From: Allobosea sp.
GTDB lineage: Bacteria > Pseudomonadota > Alphaproteobacteria > Rhizobiales > Beijerinckiaceae
Reading direction: 5' to 3'
DNA: 17,784 bases
NCBI GenBank assembly: GCA_021732895.1
Contig: JAKFWE010000036.1
Span: forward strand, 1-17,784
This document shows positions 1 through 6,611 of the stretch, piece after piece (the first letter of the stretch is position 1; every line of letters begins with the position of its first letter). The notes beneath the pieces were generated by a model that searched no databases, was not told where the DNA came from, and worked only from the letters and a program-made list of their open reading frames with translations. The translations under genes and the position numbers were made by a program.

Positions 1-568
1 GTATGTAGCCCTGATCGTTGCTGATCCAGGTTTCAAAACCCTGCAGACGCTGCGCGACATAATCGACGGAATATGTTCGTCCAGACTGCGCTGGCCCGAC
101 AGGCGAGTTGAAGTCGAAACTTCGCGTCGGGCGCTGCTGGGAGGCCGATGTCCCGAACTCCGCGCTGACATTGCCCGCGCTGAACTTGGTCAGACGCGCG
201 AGAATGGCGTGGTCGTGCTCGATCGCGGCGAAGATCACGGCCAGTCCCGCCGCCGCCAACGCGATGCCGTGGTTGCGGTTCTGCGTGACGGCCGCATCGG
301 AGACCGCCTCGCGCGCCAGCAGGTCGCGGAGCGCGCCGCCGACGATCATCGCCGCGGTCGCCAGCAGGACCGCCGCCGGCGCCGCGAACGTATCGCGCAG
401 GAGCCGGCCTGCGAGCAGATGGATCACGCCGCCGACGCCAATCAGACACACCGCCAGGAGCAGCAGCCTGTCGAGTTGCGCGGCCAGAAAGCCGGGCCTG
501 GCGGACCACGCCCAGGCGGCCCGCAACACGAAACCAAGGCCGAAAAAGAACGTGAGCAGGATGAACAT
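1..568 (-). CDS. Partial membrane protein of unknown function (C-terminus beyond the left edge)
   Basis: This reading frame starts with ATG at 568 on the minus strand and stays open to the window edge, giving 189 codons with no stop. An in-frame TAG lies 14 codons upstream, so 568 is the first ATG available. Four hydrophobic stretches are visible at about residues 1-20, 33-53, 61-80 and 100-117. They are followed by a polar segment, with a Ser/Gln/Arg-rich stretch near residues 140-165, that continues off the window. This suggests an inner-membrane protein with an N-terminal four-helix bundle and a soluble C-terminal part. I do not recognise the family. The overlapping minus-strand frame at 33-773 is a shadow. 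The gene is on the same strand as the arsR-AHSA1 pair upstream, 116 nt away, with a weak hairpin between them, so it may be transcribed separately. Confidence 0.72.
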   Translation of the reverse strand, partial: MFILLTFFFGLGFVLRAAWAWSARPGFLAAQLDRLLLLAVCLIGVGGVIHLLAGRLLRDTFAAPAAVLLATAAMIVGGALRDLLAREAVSDAAVTQNRNHGIALAAAGLAVIFAAIEHDHAILARLTKFSAGNVSAEFGTSASQQRPTRSFDFNSPVGPAQSGRTYSVDYVAQRLQGFETWISNDQGYI

Positions 569-620
569 GGCCCGATCGCTCGCTGCAACCCAAGGCTGCA
601 ATCGACGCTATCGCGGCGGC

Positions 621-642
621 GCCCGGCATGCAAGCGCCGGGC
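621..642 (-). terminator. Weak hairpin downstream of the AHSA1 gene
   Basis: GCCCGGC (621-627) and GCCGGGC (636-642) form a perfect 7-bp stem with an 8-nt loop, between the end of the AHSA1 gene and the start of the membrane-protein gene. No T-tract follows on the minus strand, so this is a possible atypical terminator or mRNA-end hairpin only. Confidence 0.3.
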
Positions 643-684
643 TCGATCCGGAGCTCCCTGGGCGACGCCGTGTCGGCCCCTGCC

Positions 685-1167
685 TCACATCCGCTTCGCC
701 AGCGCCACGAGCTGGTCCAGCGCCGTGCCCCAGCCCTGCTCGAAGCCCATCGCCTCGTGCTGCTTTCGCGCATCCGCGTCCTTGTGGAAGGCGCGCGCGA
801 CGTAGCGGGTTCCCGCGCCCTCGGCTTCGAAATGAACGGAGGCCGTCATGAAGCCGCCGTCCTTCGGACGCCAGCCGGGGCCGAGCCCATCGGTGAAGAC
901 CAGCAGCGTCCGCGGCACGACGGCGAGATAGCACCCGGTGTTGTCATGCTGCTCGCCGTCGGGCCCCTGCATCAGCGTGCGGAACCTGCCGCCGGGCCGC
1001 AGGTCGATCTCGCATTCCGTCGTCTTCCACGGCAGCGGGCAGAACCACTGCTTGAGCAGTTCCGGCTCTGTCCAGGCGCGCCAGAGCAGGGCGGGCGACA
1101 CATCGACGACGCGGTTCAGCTCCAGGTCGAGCGCCGGGTCGAAAGCGAGTGTGGGGAGCGTCGTCAT
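685..1167 (-). CDS. SRPBCC/AHSA1-domain protein (Activator of Hsp90 ATPase homologue-like)
   Basis: A 160-residue protein beginning MTTLPTLAFD. It shows the usual AHSA1/SRPBCC landmarks: an N-terminal strand ending in a V.A..VWRAWTEPE-like stretch (here VSPALLWRAWTEPELLKQW, residues 24-41), the WFCPLPW segment, a DLRPGGRF turn (56-63) and an amphipathic C-terminal helix (GFEQGWGTALDQLVALAK). The fold forms a hydrophobic cavity, but the ligand is unknown in this subgroup. The start at 1167 is chosen because its ATG overlaps the TGA stop of the upstream arsR gene (TGATG), indicating translational coupling. A longer frame reaching 1233 would overlap arsR by 66 nt and adds only Arg/Ala-rich sequence. 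ArsR-AHSA1 pairs are common in proteobacteria, with the regulator thought to control its partner. The substrate cannot be read from the sequence. Confidence 0.9.
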   Translation of the reverse strand: MTTLPTLAFDPALDLELNRVVDVSPALLWRAWTEPELLKQWFCPLPWKTTECEIDLRPGGRFRTLMQGPDGEQHDNTGCYLAVVPRTLLVFTDGLGPGWRPKDGGFMTASVHFEAEGAGTRYVARAFHKDADARKQHEAMGFEQGWGTALDQLVALAKRM

Positions 1168-1508
1168 CAGCCGTCTTCCTTGTCTTTCAGGGCCAGCACG
1201 AGCGCATCGAGCCGGTCGAGGCGCTGCGTCCACAGGGTCTTCTGGTCATCGAGCCAGTTCGCCGCCTGGGCCAGAGCCCGGGTCTCCAGCGTGCAGGTGC
1301 GCACGCGGCCGCTCTTGCGGGTCGCGATCAGGCCGCTCTGCTCCAGCATCCTGAGATGCTGGAGAAAGGTCGGCAGCGCCATCTCGAAGGGCCGCGCCAG
1401 TTCGCTGACCGACGCCGGCCCGCGCCCGAGCGCCGCGACGACCGCCCGGCGGGTCGGGTCGGCGAGCGCGCGGAAGGTCTGGTCGAGCCGGGGCGAAAGG
1501 CTGGTCAT
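1167..1508 (-). CDS. ArsR/SmtB-family winged-helix transcriptional regulator
   Basis: A 113-residue protein typical of small ArsR-family regulators. The N-terminus has the family signature FRALADPTRRAVVAAL (residues 12-27). The DNA-binding helix-turn-helix spans about residues 33-60 (SVSELARPFEMALPTFLQHL) and is followed by the wing (GLIATRKSGRVRTC). The classical metal-binding ELCVCDL motif is missing and there is only one cysteine (C72), so it probably does not sense arsenic or zinc; it resembles the non-metal subgroup found beside AHSA1 genes. The C-terminal helix is rich in Leu and Asp, consistent with a dimer interface. It is the first gene of a two-gene operon with the AHSA1 protein. 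The divergent intergenic region carries an inverted repeat that could be its operator, so autorepression is plausible. The ligand is unknown. Confidence 0.93.
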   Translation of the reverse strand: MTSLSPRLDQTFRALADPTRRAVVAALGRGPASVSELARPFEMALPTFLQHLRMLEQSGLIATRKSGRVRTCTLETRALAQAANWLDDQKTLWTQRLDRLDALVLALKDKEDG

Positions 1509-1534
1509 TCGCTCACGCTAGGACGGTGAAACAC

Positions 1535-1559
1535 TTAGGTCAACGCCTAACTGTTATAT
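1535..1559. promoter_or_regulatory. Divergent control region: inverted repeat plus A/T-rich -10-like element
   Basis: TTAGG (1535-1539) and CCTAA (1546-1550) form a perfect 5-bp inverted repeat with a 6-nt spacer, inside the only A/T-rich stretch between arsR and lysE. Directly beside it is GTTATAT (1553-1559). Read on the minus strand this gives TATAAC, a good -10 element facing arsR, which places the repeat at or just after the transcription start. TTGACC on the minus strand (1543-1538) could instead be a -35 box with TAGCGT 17 nt downstream. The position suits an ArsR operator. The repeat is visible; its role is inferred. Confidence 0.42.
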
Positions 1560-1665
1560 CGGCGCCGTTCTGCCGCCGGCGCCTGCTCGCCGATCGTGCC
1601 GGGTCGAGGCTCGACAAGGCGGCCGGCGCCGGCTCTAAAGAGGCGCCGCCGCCGGAGCCAGACTG

Positions 1666-2277
1666 ATGTCCCCCGAATTCCTGCTGACCTCGCTGGTCAT
1701 CGTCGCCTCGCCTGGCACAGGCGCGCTCTTCACGATCGCCGCCGGCCTCACGCGCGGCGGGCGCGCCAGCCTGCTGGCGGCCTTCGCGTGCACGCTCGGG
1801 ATCGTTCCCCATCTGCTGGCGGCGATGCTGGGGCTGGCGGCGCTGCTGCACGCCAGCGCGCTCGCCTTCGAAATCGTCAAATACGCCGGCGTCGCCTATC
1901 TGCTCTGGATGGCCTGGCAAACCTTGCGCGAGCACGGCGCACTCAAGGTCGAGGCCGGCGCAGACAGGCGTTCGGCGCGTCGCGTGCTGATCGACGGCGT
2001 CGCGATCAACGTGCTGAACCCGAAGCTCTCGATCTTCTTCGTCGCCTTCCTGCCGCAGTTCATCGCGGTCGGCGAGCCGAGCCCGCTGGCGCGCATGCTG
2101 GCGCTGTCGGGCGTCTTCATGGCGATGACCTTCGTCGTCTTCGCGCTCTACGGTCTGTTCGCGGCGGCGATGCGCGACCGGGTGATCGGGCGGCCACGGG
2201 TGATGGCGTGGCTGCGGCGCAGCTTCGCCGCGGCGTTCGTCGCGCTCGGGGCGAAGCTCGCGCTGACGGAGCGCTGA
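1666..2277 (+). CDS. LysE/RhtB-family amino-acid (or small metabolite) exporter
   Basis: A 203-residue integral membrane protein, the usual length for the LysE/RhtB superfamily, with about six hydrophobic segments. Family features are visible: the N-terminal SPGTGALFTIAAGLTRGGRA (residues 15-34, matching the PGP...G...GxRxG region), the KYAGVAYLLWMAW segment (72-84), and the central INVLNPKLSIFFVAFLPQF motif (114-132), where the Asn-Pro-Lys is highly conserved. Members export amino acids or related metabolites from the cytoplasm by proton exchange. The substrate cannot be deduced. A GGAG ribosome-binding site (1654-1657) sits 8 nt before the ATG. The gene is divergent from arsR and shares its intergenic region, but nothing links it functionally to AHSA1. 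The 128 nt after it hold no recognisable gene. Confidence 0.93.
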   Translation: MSPEFLLTSLVIVASPGTGALFTIAAGLTRGGRASLLAAFACTLGIVPHLLAAMLGLAALLHASALAFEIVKYAGVAYLLWMAWQTLREHGALKVEAGADRRSARRVLIDGVAINVLNPKLSIFFVAFLPQFIAVGEPSPLARMLALSGVFMAMTFVVFALYGLFAAAMRDRVIGRPRVMAWLRRSFAAAFVALGAKLALTER

Positions 2278-2406
2278 CGGGCTGTGACGCAGGCAGAGCG
2301 ATCTGTGAGCGACGGCGCGGCGGCGTTCGCGCACGTCGGTGCTCAAGGCCGGCGTGCAATGGCGCCTGATCCGGGCTAGACTGACGCGGCAAGCCGGAGC
2401 CTGCCC

Positions 2407-2694
2407 ATGTCCTTCCTCAAATCCCTGTTCGGCGGCCGCAAGGCCGCGGACGACAAGCCGGCCGGGCCGCTCAAGAGCGTCGAGCATGACGGCTTCACCA
2501 TCCATGCCACGCCCTATCTCGACGGGGGCCAGTATCAGCTCTGCGGCGTCGTCGAGAAGGAGATCGGCGGGACGCTGCGCTCGCACCGCTTCGTCCGGGC
2601 CGACCGGTTCCCCGGCGCGGACGAGGCGGCGGATTTCACGCTGGTGAAGGGCCGGCAATTGATCGACCAGCAAGGCGAGAGGTTGTTCAACTGA
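2407..2694 (+). CDS. HlyU-family protein (putative transcriptional regulator)
   Basis: A 95-residue protein beginning MSFLKSLFGG. It matches the small HlyU family: a short amphipathic N-terminus with a Lys/Gly-rich linker, then EHDGFTIHATPYLDGGQYQLCGVV (in two parts, residues 26-49), a central KEIGG segment, RFVRADRF (61-68), and a C-terminal helix with KGRQLIDQQGERLF (81-94). HlyU was described in Vibrio as an activator of haemolysin expression, but that name covers a different winged-helix protein as well. The alphaproteobacterial members are mostly uncharacterised, so regulation is only a family label. No DNA-binding motif is visible. No neighbouring toxin or haemolysin gene is present. 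A weak 5-bp hairpin follows the stop. Confidence 0.85.
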   Translation: MSFLKSLFGGRKAADDKPAGPLKSVEHDGFTIHATPYLDGGQYQLCGVVEKEIGGTLRSHRFVRADRFPGADEAADFTLVKGRQLIDQQGERLFN

Positions 2695-2698
2695 ACCA

Positions 2699-2714
2699 CC
2701 GGCCGCTGTGCCGG
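2699..2714 (+). terminator. Weak hairpin after the HlyU-family gene
   Basis: CCGGC (2699-2703) and GCCGG (2710-2714) form a 5-bp stem with a 6-nt loop a few bases after the stop codon. There is no T-tract. It may be a weak terminator or chance in a GC-rich sequence. Confidence 0.22.
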
Positions 2715-2825
2715 CGCCGATACTTGACCTTGCGTCATTTTAACTGCGCCCGGAAGGCGGCGCGGCAGCCGGCGACTGCCGCACTAGCCTGAGCGGGTCC
2801 GTCGCAAGCTTGCTCGCATGCGTTC

Positions 2826-2892
2826 GGCAGAAAGGAATTCTGCCTGCTTAAGGCTTTCTTGGCATCTGCTGGCTTCAATGAGAGCCAAGCAG
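2826..2892 (+). repeat. Two consecutive inverted repeats in the leader of the EAL gene
   Basis: The 229 nt between the HlyU-family gene and the EAL gene hold no gene but contain two dyads. GGCAGAA (2826-2832) and TTCTGCC (2838-2844) form a perfect 7-bp repeat with a 5-nt spacer. CTGCTGGCT (2866-2874) and AGCCAAGCAG (2883-2892) form a 9-bp stem with one bulged A and an 8-nt loop. The second ends 31 nt before the start codon. The region is less GC-rich than its surroundings. The dyads could be operators or leader hairpins, but no family can be named. Confidence 0.4.
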
Positions 2893-2923
2893 CAATCAGG
2901 TTGCAGGAAAGCGGATCGCCCCG

Positions 2924-3796
2924 ATGCTCCAGACCGATGCAGGCCATGGCTTGGTCGCCGACGCGCAGGCGATGGCCGGAACGCATGTCGCCTCCGGCTA
3001 CGCGACGCTGTTTGCGAGCGAAGACGCCGCCCGGCCGCAGGAGCGCGAGCGCCTGAGCTTCCGCGCCAGCCTGCGCGACGCGATCGCGAGCGGCGCGATC
3101 CAGCTGCATTACCAGCCGCTGTTCCGGCGCGACGGCGAGGTCGGCGGCTTCGAGGCGCTGGCGCGCTGGCGCGACGCCGAACGCGGCCAGATCGCGCCCG
3201 CGCGCTTCATCCCCGTGGCGGAGGAGGCGGGATTGATCGCCGCGCTCGACGCCCATGTCCTGCGCAGCGCCTGCCGCGAGGCGGCGTCCTGGACCAATCC
3301 CGTGCGGATCTCGGTCAACGTCTCGGCGCTGGAGTTCCAGTCCGGCGACCTGCCCGGTCTGGTCGAGACGGTCCTGTCCGAGACCGGGCTCGATCCGGAG
3401 CGGCTCGAGCTCGAGATCACCGAAGGCGTGATGGTGACCGACGCCGAGCGGGCGATGGCGACGCTGTCGCATCTGCGCGGCCTCGGCGTGCGCATCGCGC
3501 TCGACGATTTCGGCACGGGCTATTCGTCGCTGTCCTATCTCCACCGTTTCCCGCTGACGACGCTGAAGATCGACCGCAGCTTCGTCGCCAATCTCGGCGT
3601 GACGCTGGAGGCGGTCGCGATCACGCGCGCGGTGATCCAGCTCGGCCATGCGCTCGGCATCGAGGTCGTGGCCGAAGGCGTGGAGACGCCCGAGCAGCTC
3701 GATTTCCTGATCCAGGAGGGCTGCGACCTGACGCAAGGGTTCCTGCTCGGCCGGCCGCTCGAGGCGGCGGCCCGGGCGCATGTGACCGGCGCCTGA
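2924..3796 (+). CDS. EAL-domain cyclic-di-GMP phosphodiesterase
   Basis: A 290-residue protein whose residues about 45-285 form one EAL domain, which hydrolyses the second messenger c-di-GMP to linear pGpG. The residues needed for metal and substrate binding appear intact: E77 in FEALARW, N132 in VNVSA, E164 in LELEITEG, the D194-D195 pair in DDFGTGYSSLSYL, K215 in LKIDRSF, E251/E254 in AEGVETPEQL and Q271 in the terminal QGFLLGRPL. An active enzyme is therefore likely. No GGDEF, PAS, REC or membrane segment is present. The first 45 residues look like the tail and linker that normally connect a GGDEF domain to EAL. AGGAAAG (2905-2911) lies 12 nt before the ATG, a rather long spacing. A hairpin overlaps the stop codon. 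No adjacent cyclase or target gene is visible. Confidence 0.93.
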   Translation: MLQTDAGHGLVADAQAMAGTHVASGYATLFASEDAARPQERERLSFRASLRDAIASGAIQLHYQPLFRRDGEVGGFEALARWRDAERGQIAPARFIPVAEEAGLIAALDAHVLRSACREAASWTNPVRISVNVSALEFQSGDLPGLVETVLSETGLDPERLELEITEGVMVTDAERAMATLSHLRGLGVRIALDDFGTGYSSLSYLHRFPLTTLKIDRSFVANLGVTLEAVAITRAVIQLGHALGIEVVAEGVETPEQLDFLIQEGCDLTQGFLLGRPLEAAARAHVTGA

Positions 3797-3806
3797 GAGC
3801 GCCGGT
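3785..3806 (+). terminator. Hairpin overlapping the EAL stop codon
   Basis: ACCGGCGC (3785-3792) and GCGCCGGT (3799-3806) form a perfect 8-bp stem around a 6-nt loop containing the TGA stop codon. No T-tract follows. It is a possible atypical terminator or 3'-end stabiliser between the EAL gene and the MFS gene. Confidence 0.38.
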
Positions 3807-3947
3807 CCGCGCGCCGGGCGCGGATGATTGCCCGTTTTCGCGCCGCCCGGCCCTGCGGCTGCCGCGCTTGTGCACGGGAGAGCCGCCGCCTATTCCTCGC
3901 TGGAACAGACGACTGCGCGCCGAAGCAGCGGCCGGCATCGAGGACAG

Positions 3948-5192
3948 ATGGCGCACCAGAATTCCGTAATCGCGGGCGACGATGCGCGCTTCGCGCCCGA
4001 CTCGCCCTACGCCTGGCTCAGGCTGGCGCTGTCGCTGCTGCTCGGCACGGTCGCCTGCGTCGGCACCTGGTCGGTCGTGGTGGTGCTGCCGACGGTGCAG
4101 GCCGAGTTCGGCACGCTGCGGGCCGGGGCTGCGCTGCCCTACACCGCCGTCATGCTCGGCTTCGGCTTCGGCAACATCATGATGGGCCGCATCGCCGACC
4201 GCTACGGCATCGTCGTGCCGATCTTGATCGGCGCGCTCTGCCTCGGTCTCGGCTTCACGCTGGCGGGCATGTCGGGCTCGCTCTGGCAGTTCGCGCTCGC
4301 GCATGGGCTGCTGATCGGCATCGGCGGGGCTGCGGGCTTCGCGCCGCTGATCGCTGATCTCTCGCACTGGTTCCACAGGCATCGCGGGCTCGCCGTCGTG
4401 TTCGGCGCCTCGGGCAGCTATCTCGCCGGCACGATCTGGCCGCAGATCATCACCTGGGGCCTCAACAATCACGGCTGGCGCGCCACGCATATCGGCATCG
4501 GCATGGTGGCGCTGGCGGTGATGCTGCCGCTGGCGCTGTTCTTCCGCCGCCGGCCCAATGCGACCTCCATGGCGGCGGCGGAAGCGTCGAGCACCAGTGC
4601 GCGCGGCGATCTCGGCCTGACGCCGAACCAGCTGACCGCGCTGCTCTGCGTCGCGGGCTTCTCCTGCTGCGTCGCCATGGCGATGCCGCAAGTGCATATC
4701 GTCGCCTATTGCGGCGATCTCGGTTACGGAGTGGCGCGCGGCGCCGACATGCTCTCGCTGATGCTGCTTCTGGGCATCGTCAGCCGCATCGGCTCGGGCT
4801 TCGTCTCCGACCGCATCGGCGGCACGGCGACGCTGGCGCTGGGCTCGGTGATGCAGGGCGTGGCGCTCTTCCTGTATCTCTGGTTCGACGGGCTGACCTC
4901 GCTCTACATCGTCACCGCGATCTTCGGCCTGTTCCAGGGCGGCATCGTGCCGATGTACGCGGTCATCATCCGCGAGTTCCTGCCGGCGCGCGAGGCCGGC
5001 GCGCGCATCGGCCTCGTGATGTCGGCGACGATCGTCGGCATGGCGTTCGGCGGCTACGTCTCGGGCGCGATCTTCGACTTCACCGCGTCCTACCGGGCTG
5101 CGTTCCTGAACGGGCTGGCGTGGAACCTCGTGAACATCGCGGTGGTGTGCTGGCTGATGCTGCGGGCGCGGCCGAGGCTGGCGGCGGCCTGA
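3948..5192 (+). CDS. Major facilitator superfamily (MFS) transporter
   Basis: A 414-residue membrane protein with about twelve hydrophobic helices in two halves, separated by a polar loop of about 25 residues (Ala/Ser/Thr-rich, near residues 205-230). The MFS motif A appears after helix 2 as GRIADRYG. The second half has a matching SRIGSGFVSDRIGG stretch. The C-terminal half contains MYAVIIREFLPAREAGARIG, the sort of loop seen in organic-anion transporters of the oxalate/formate antiporter-like (monocarboxylate) group. The substrate cannot be assigned; a carboxylate is a guess from overall resemblance. The open frame extends upstream to a TTG at 3828, but those 40 residues are Ala/Arg-rich and poorly protein-like. 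ATG 3948 has GAGGA five bases upstream and leads straight into the short cytoplasmic N-terminus. It stands alone on the plus strand, with palindromes after the stop. Confidence 0.92.
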   Translation: MAHQNSVIAGDDARFAPDSPYAWLRLALSLLLGTVACVGTWSVVVVLPTVQAEFGTLRAGAALPYTAVMLGFGFGNIMMGRIADRYGIVVPILIGALCLGLGFTLAGMSGSLWQFALAHGLLIGIGGAAGFAPLIADLSHWFHRHRGLAVVFGASGSYLAGTIWPQIITWGLNNHGWRATHIGIGMVALAVMLPLALFFRRRPNATSMAAAEASSTSARGDLGLTPNQLTALLCVAGFSCCVAMAMPQVHIVAYCGDLGYGVARGADMLSLMLLLGIVSRIGSGFVSDRIGGTATLALGSVMQGVALFLYLWFDGLTSLYIVTAIFGLFQGGIVPMYAVIIREFLPAREAGARIGLVMSATIVGMAFGGYVSGAIFDFTASYRAAFLNGLAWNLVNIAVVCWLMLRARPRLAAA

Positions 5193-5225
5193 GGGACGGC
5201 GGGGCGCGCTTCACCGAGCCCCCTT

Positions 5226-5269
5226 CATTCCTCGAAGAATGCGGCTCTGGCTGTTCCCTCGGGAACAGC
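5226..5269. repeat. Tandem palindromes between the MFS and the unknown-protein genes
   Basis: In the 134-nt gap, CATTC (5226-5230) pairs with GAATG (5237-5241), and nine bases later GCTGTTCCC (5250-5258) pairs perfectly with GGGAACAGC (5261-5269) around a TC centre. The second is a 20-bp near-perfect palindrome. No T-tract follows, so it is not a classical terminator. It could be an operator for a dimeric regulator, a factor-dependent terminator for the MFS gene, or a dispersed palindromic repeat. Its spacing (GTTC-N6-GAAC) does not match the alphaproteobacterial LexA box (GTTC-N7-GTTC). Confidence 0.6.
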
Positions 5270-5326
5270 GCTCGCGTGCTGCGCCGACCATGATCCGGAC
5301 ATCGCTTTCGGTTCGGGGATCGGGTC

Positions 5327-6514
5327 ATGGAAATCAGGCTGGCGGGTTCGGTAGGAGCTGGCGGCGACAATCGGAACGCCGAGGTCAGAGCGATCCAGAT
5401 CGGGCTCAACCACTGGCGCCGGACCCAGGTTCTGCCAATGATCGGCGTCGATGGCGTGGTCGGGGGAGAAACGATCGGAGCGATCAGGCAATTCCAGACA
5501 GCCCAGTTCGGCTGGAGGGACCCGGATGGGCGCTTCGATCCGCAGGGCAACTCGCTCAAGAACCTCAACGCGTTCCTGATCGGCCCGACGCGACGGCTCC
5601 TCGAGCCGGTCCAGAGGTTCCAGCGCGGCGTGCTGGCGATCGAGATGGGCGACGACGGGGAGATCGTGGTGCGGCCCGGCGACTGGCCCTCGCGCTACGC
5701 CCTGGCGATCTACGGCGATCCGTTCCTCTTCGGCACCTTCGTCAGGATCAAGGGCGACGTCGTTTCGCTCGTCGCCGGCCCGGGCGCAGGACCCTTGCGG
5801 ATCGGTGAGTCGATCTACGAATACGCCCAGTTGTTGCGCTTCGCCAAACGCATGAACGCCCCGCCGCCGCGAAAGCCGCCGCCGCTTCCGCCGATCCCGA
5901 AGACCGAAAGGGAGAAGATCGTCGAGCGCATCCTGCGCGAGGACTACGACATCAAGGGCGAACAGGGAAAATTTCTGGCCGACATCCTCTCGAAGGTGGG
6001 AATTGCCGGCCCGATCGCCGATGTGATCGACGTCGCGGCTTCGCTGCTGTCGAAGAGCCACCTCTTCGAGGCCATCGCGACGGTGACCGGCGTCGCCGGG
6101 CTCTTCATCGGCTTCGCCGATTCCTGCATCACGCTGGTCAATCTTTCCAACACCCACGCCAAGTTCGCGGCCTATCGCGGTCTGGTTTACGCCCAGGCGG
6201 CCTGGGCCGAGGGCGCGCCGCGGCCGCCGATGTCGGCCACGCTCAGGGCCAACATGAGGGGGCTGTCGGCCTATGATCGCAACGCCGCGGAGACCGAATG
6301 GAACCGTGTCGTCGCGGCCGTCTACGCCAAGCTCGACGCCGAGTTCCGAACGCCGGACGAGAAGAAGGTGGCTCGCGCGGCCCTGCTGGCTCGCTTCGGA
6401 AACTCGCCGCGGGAGTTGAGCCGCGCCGGGCTGCAGGCGTTCGAGGACCGCTTCGAGCCCGGGGTCCAGCGCGACGTCTGGAAGCGCGGCTATCTCTTTC
6501 TCTACAAGGAGTGA
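5327..6514 (+). CDS. Unrecognised protein with peptidoglycan-binding-like N-terminus, Pro-rich linker and hydrophobic core segment
   Basis: A 395-residue protein I cannot assign to a characterised family. Residues about 15-85 look like a peptidoglycan-binding (PG_binding_1) domain: EVRAIQIGLN, then a GVDGVVGGETIGAIRQFQ core and a long loop with DPDGRFDPQG before LKNLNAFL. Residues about 112-165 resemble a degenerate LysM-like unit (VVRPGDWPSRYALAIYGDP ... LRIGESI). A proline-rich linker (PPPRKPPPLPPIPK, 179-192) follows. Residues about 224-272 are hydrophobic with two potential helices (around 224-241 and 248-271). The rest (280-395) is charged and helical with many Trp/Arg/Glu. There is no signal peptide, so export would need another route. 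The modular layout recalls proteins delivered by or assembled in injection or tail-like machines, but no such genes are adjacent. The ATG at 5327 has only a weak Shine-Dalgarno sequence. Confidence 0.85.
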   Translation: MEIRLAGSVGAGGDNRNAEVRAIQIGLNHWRRTQVLPMIGVDGVVGGETIGAIRQFQTAQFGWRDPDGRFDPQGNSLKNLNAFLIGPTRRLLEPVQRFQRGVLAIEMGDDGEIVVRPGDWPSRYALAIYGDPFLFGTFVRIKGDVVSLVAGPGAGPLRIGESIYEYAQLLRFAKRMNAPPPRKPPPLPPIPKTEREKIVERILREDYDIKGEQGKFLADILSKVGIAGPIADVIDVAASLLSKSHLFEAIATVTGVAGLFIGFADSCITLVNLSNTHAKFAAYRGLVYAQAAWAEGAPRPPMSATLRANMRGLSAYDRNAAETEWNRVVAAVYAKLDAEFRTPDEKKVARAALLARFGNSPRELSRAGLQAFEDRFEPGVQRDVWKRGYLFLYKE

Positions 6515-6611
6515 CGTCCTCCACGGCGGGCGACCTCCGAATGGCGGCTTGACGGCGGCGCGCGGCCGGCCAATGTCGGCGCGACCGCAACCCGCCTCAG
6601 GACGCCTCCCC

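Noticed and set aside
33..773. A 246-codon minus-strand frame at the left edge
   Set aside because: It overlaps the AHSA1 gene and has shadow-type composition; the frame starting at 568 has clear membrane helices instead.
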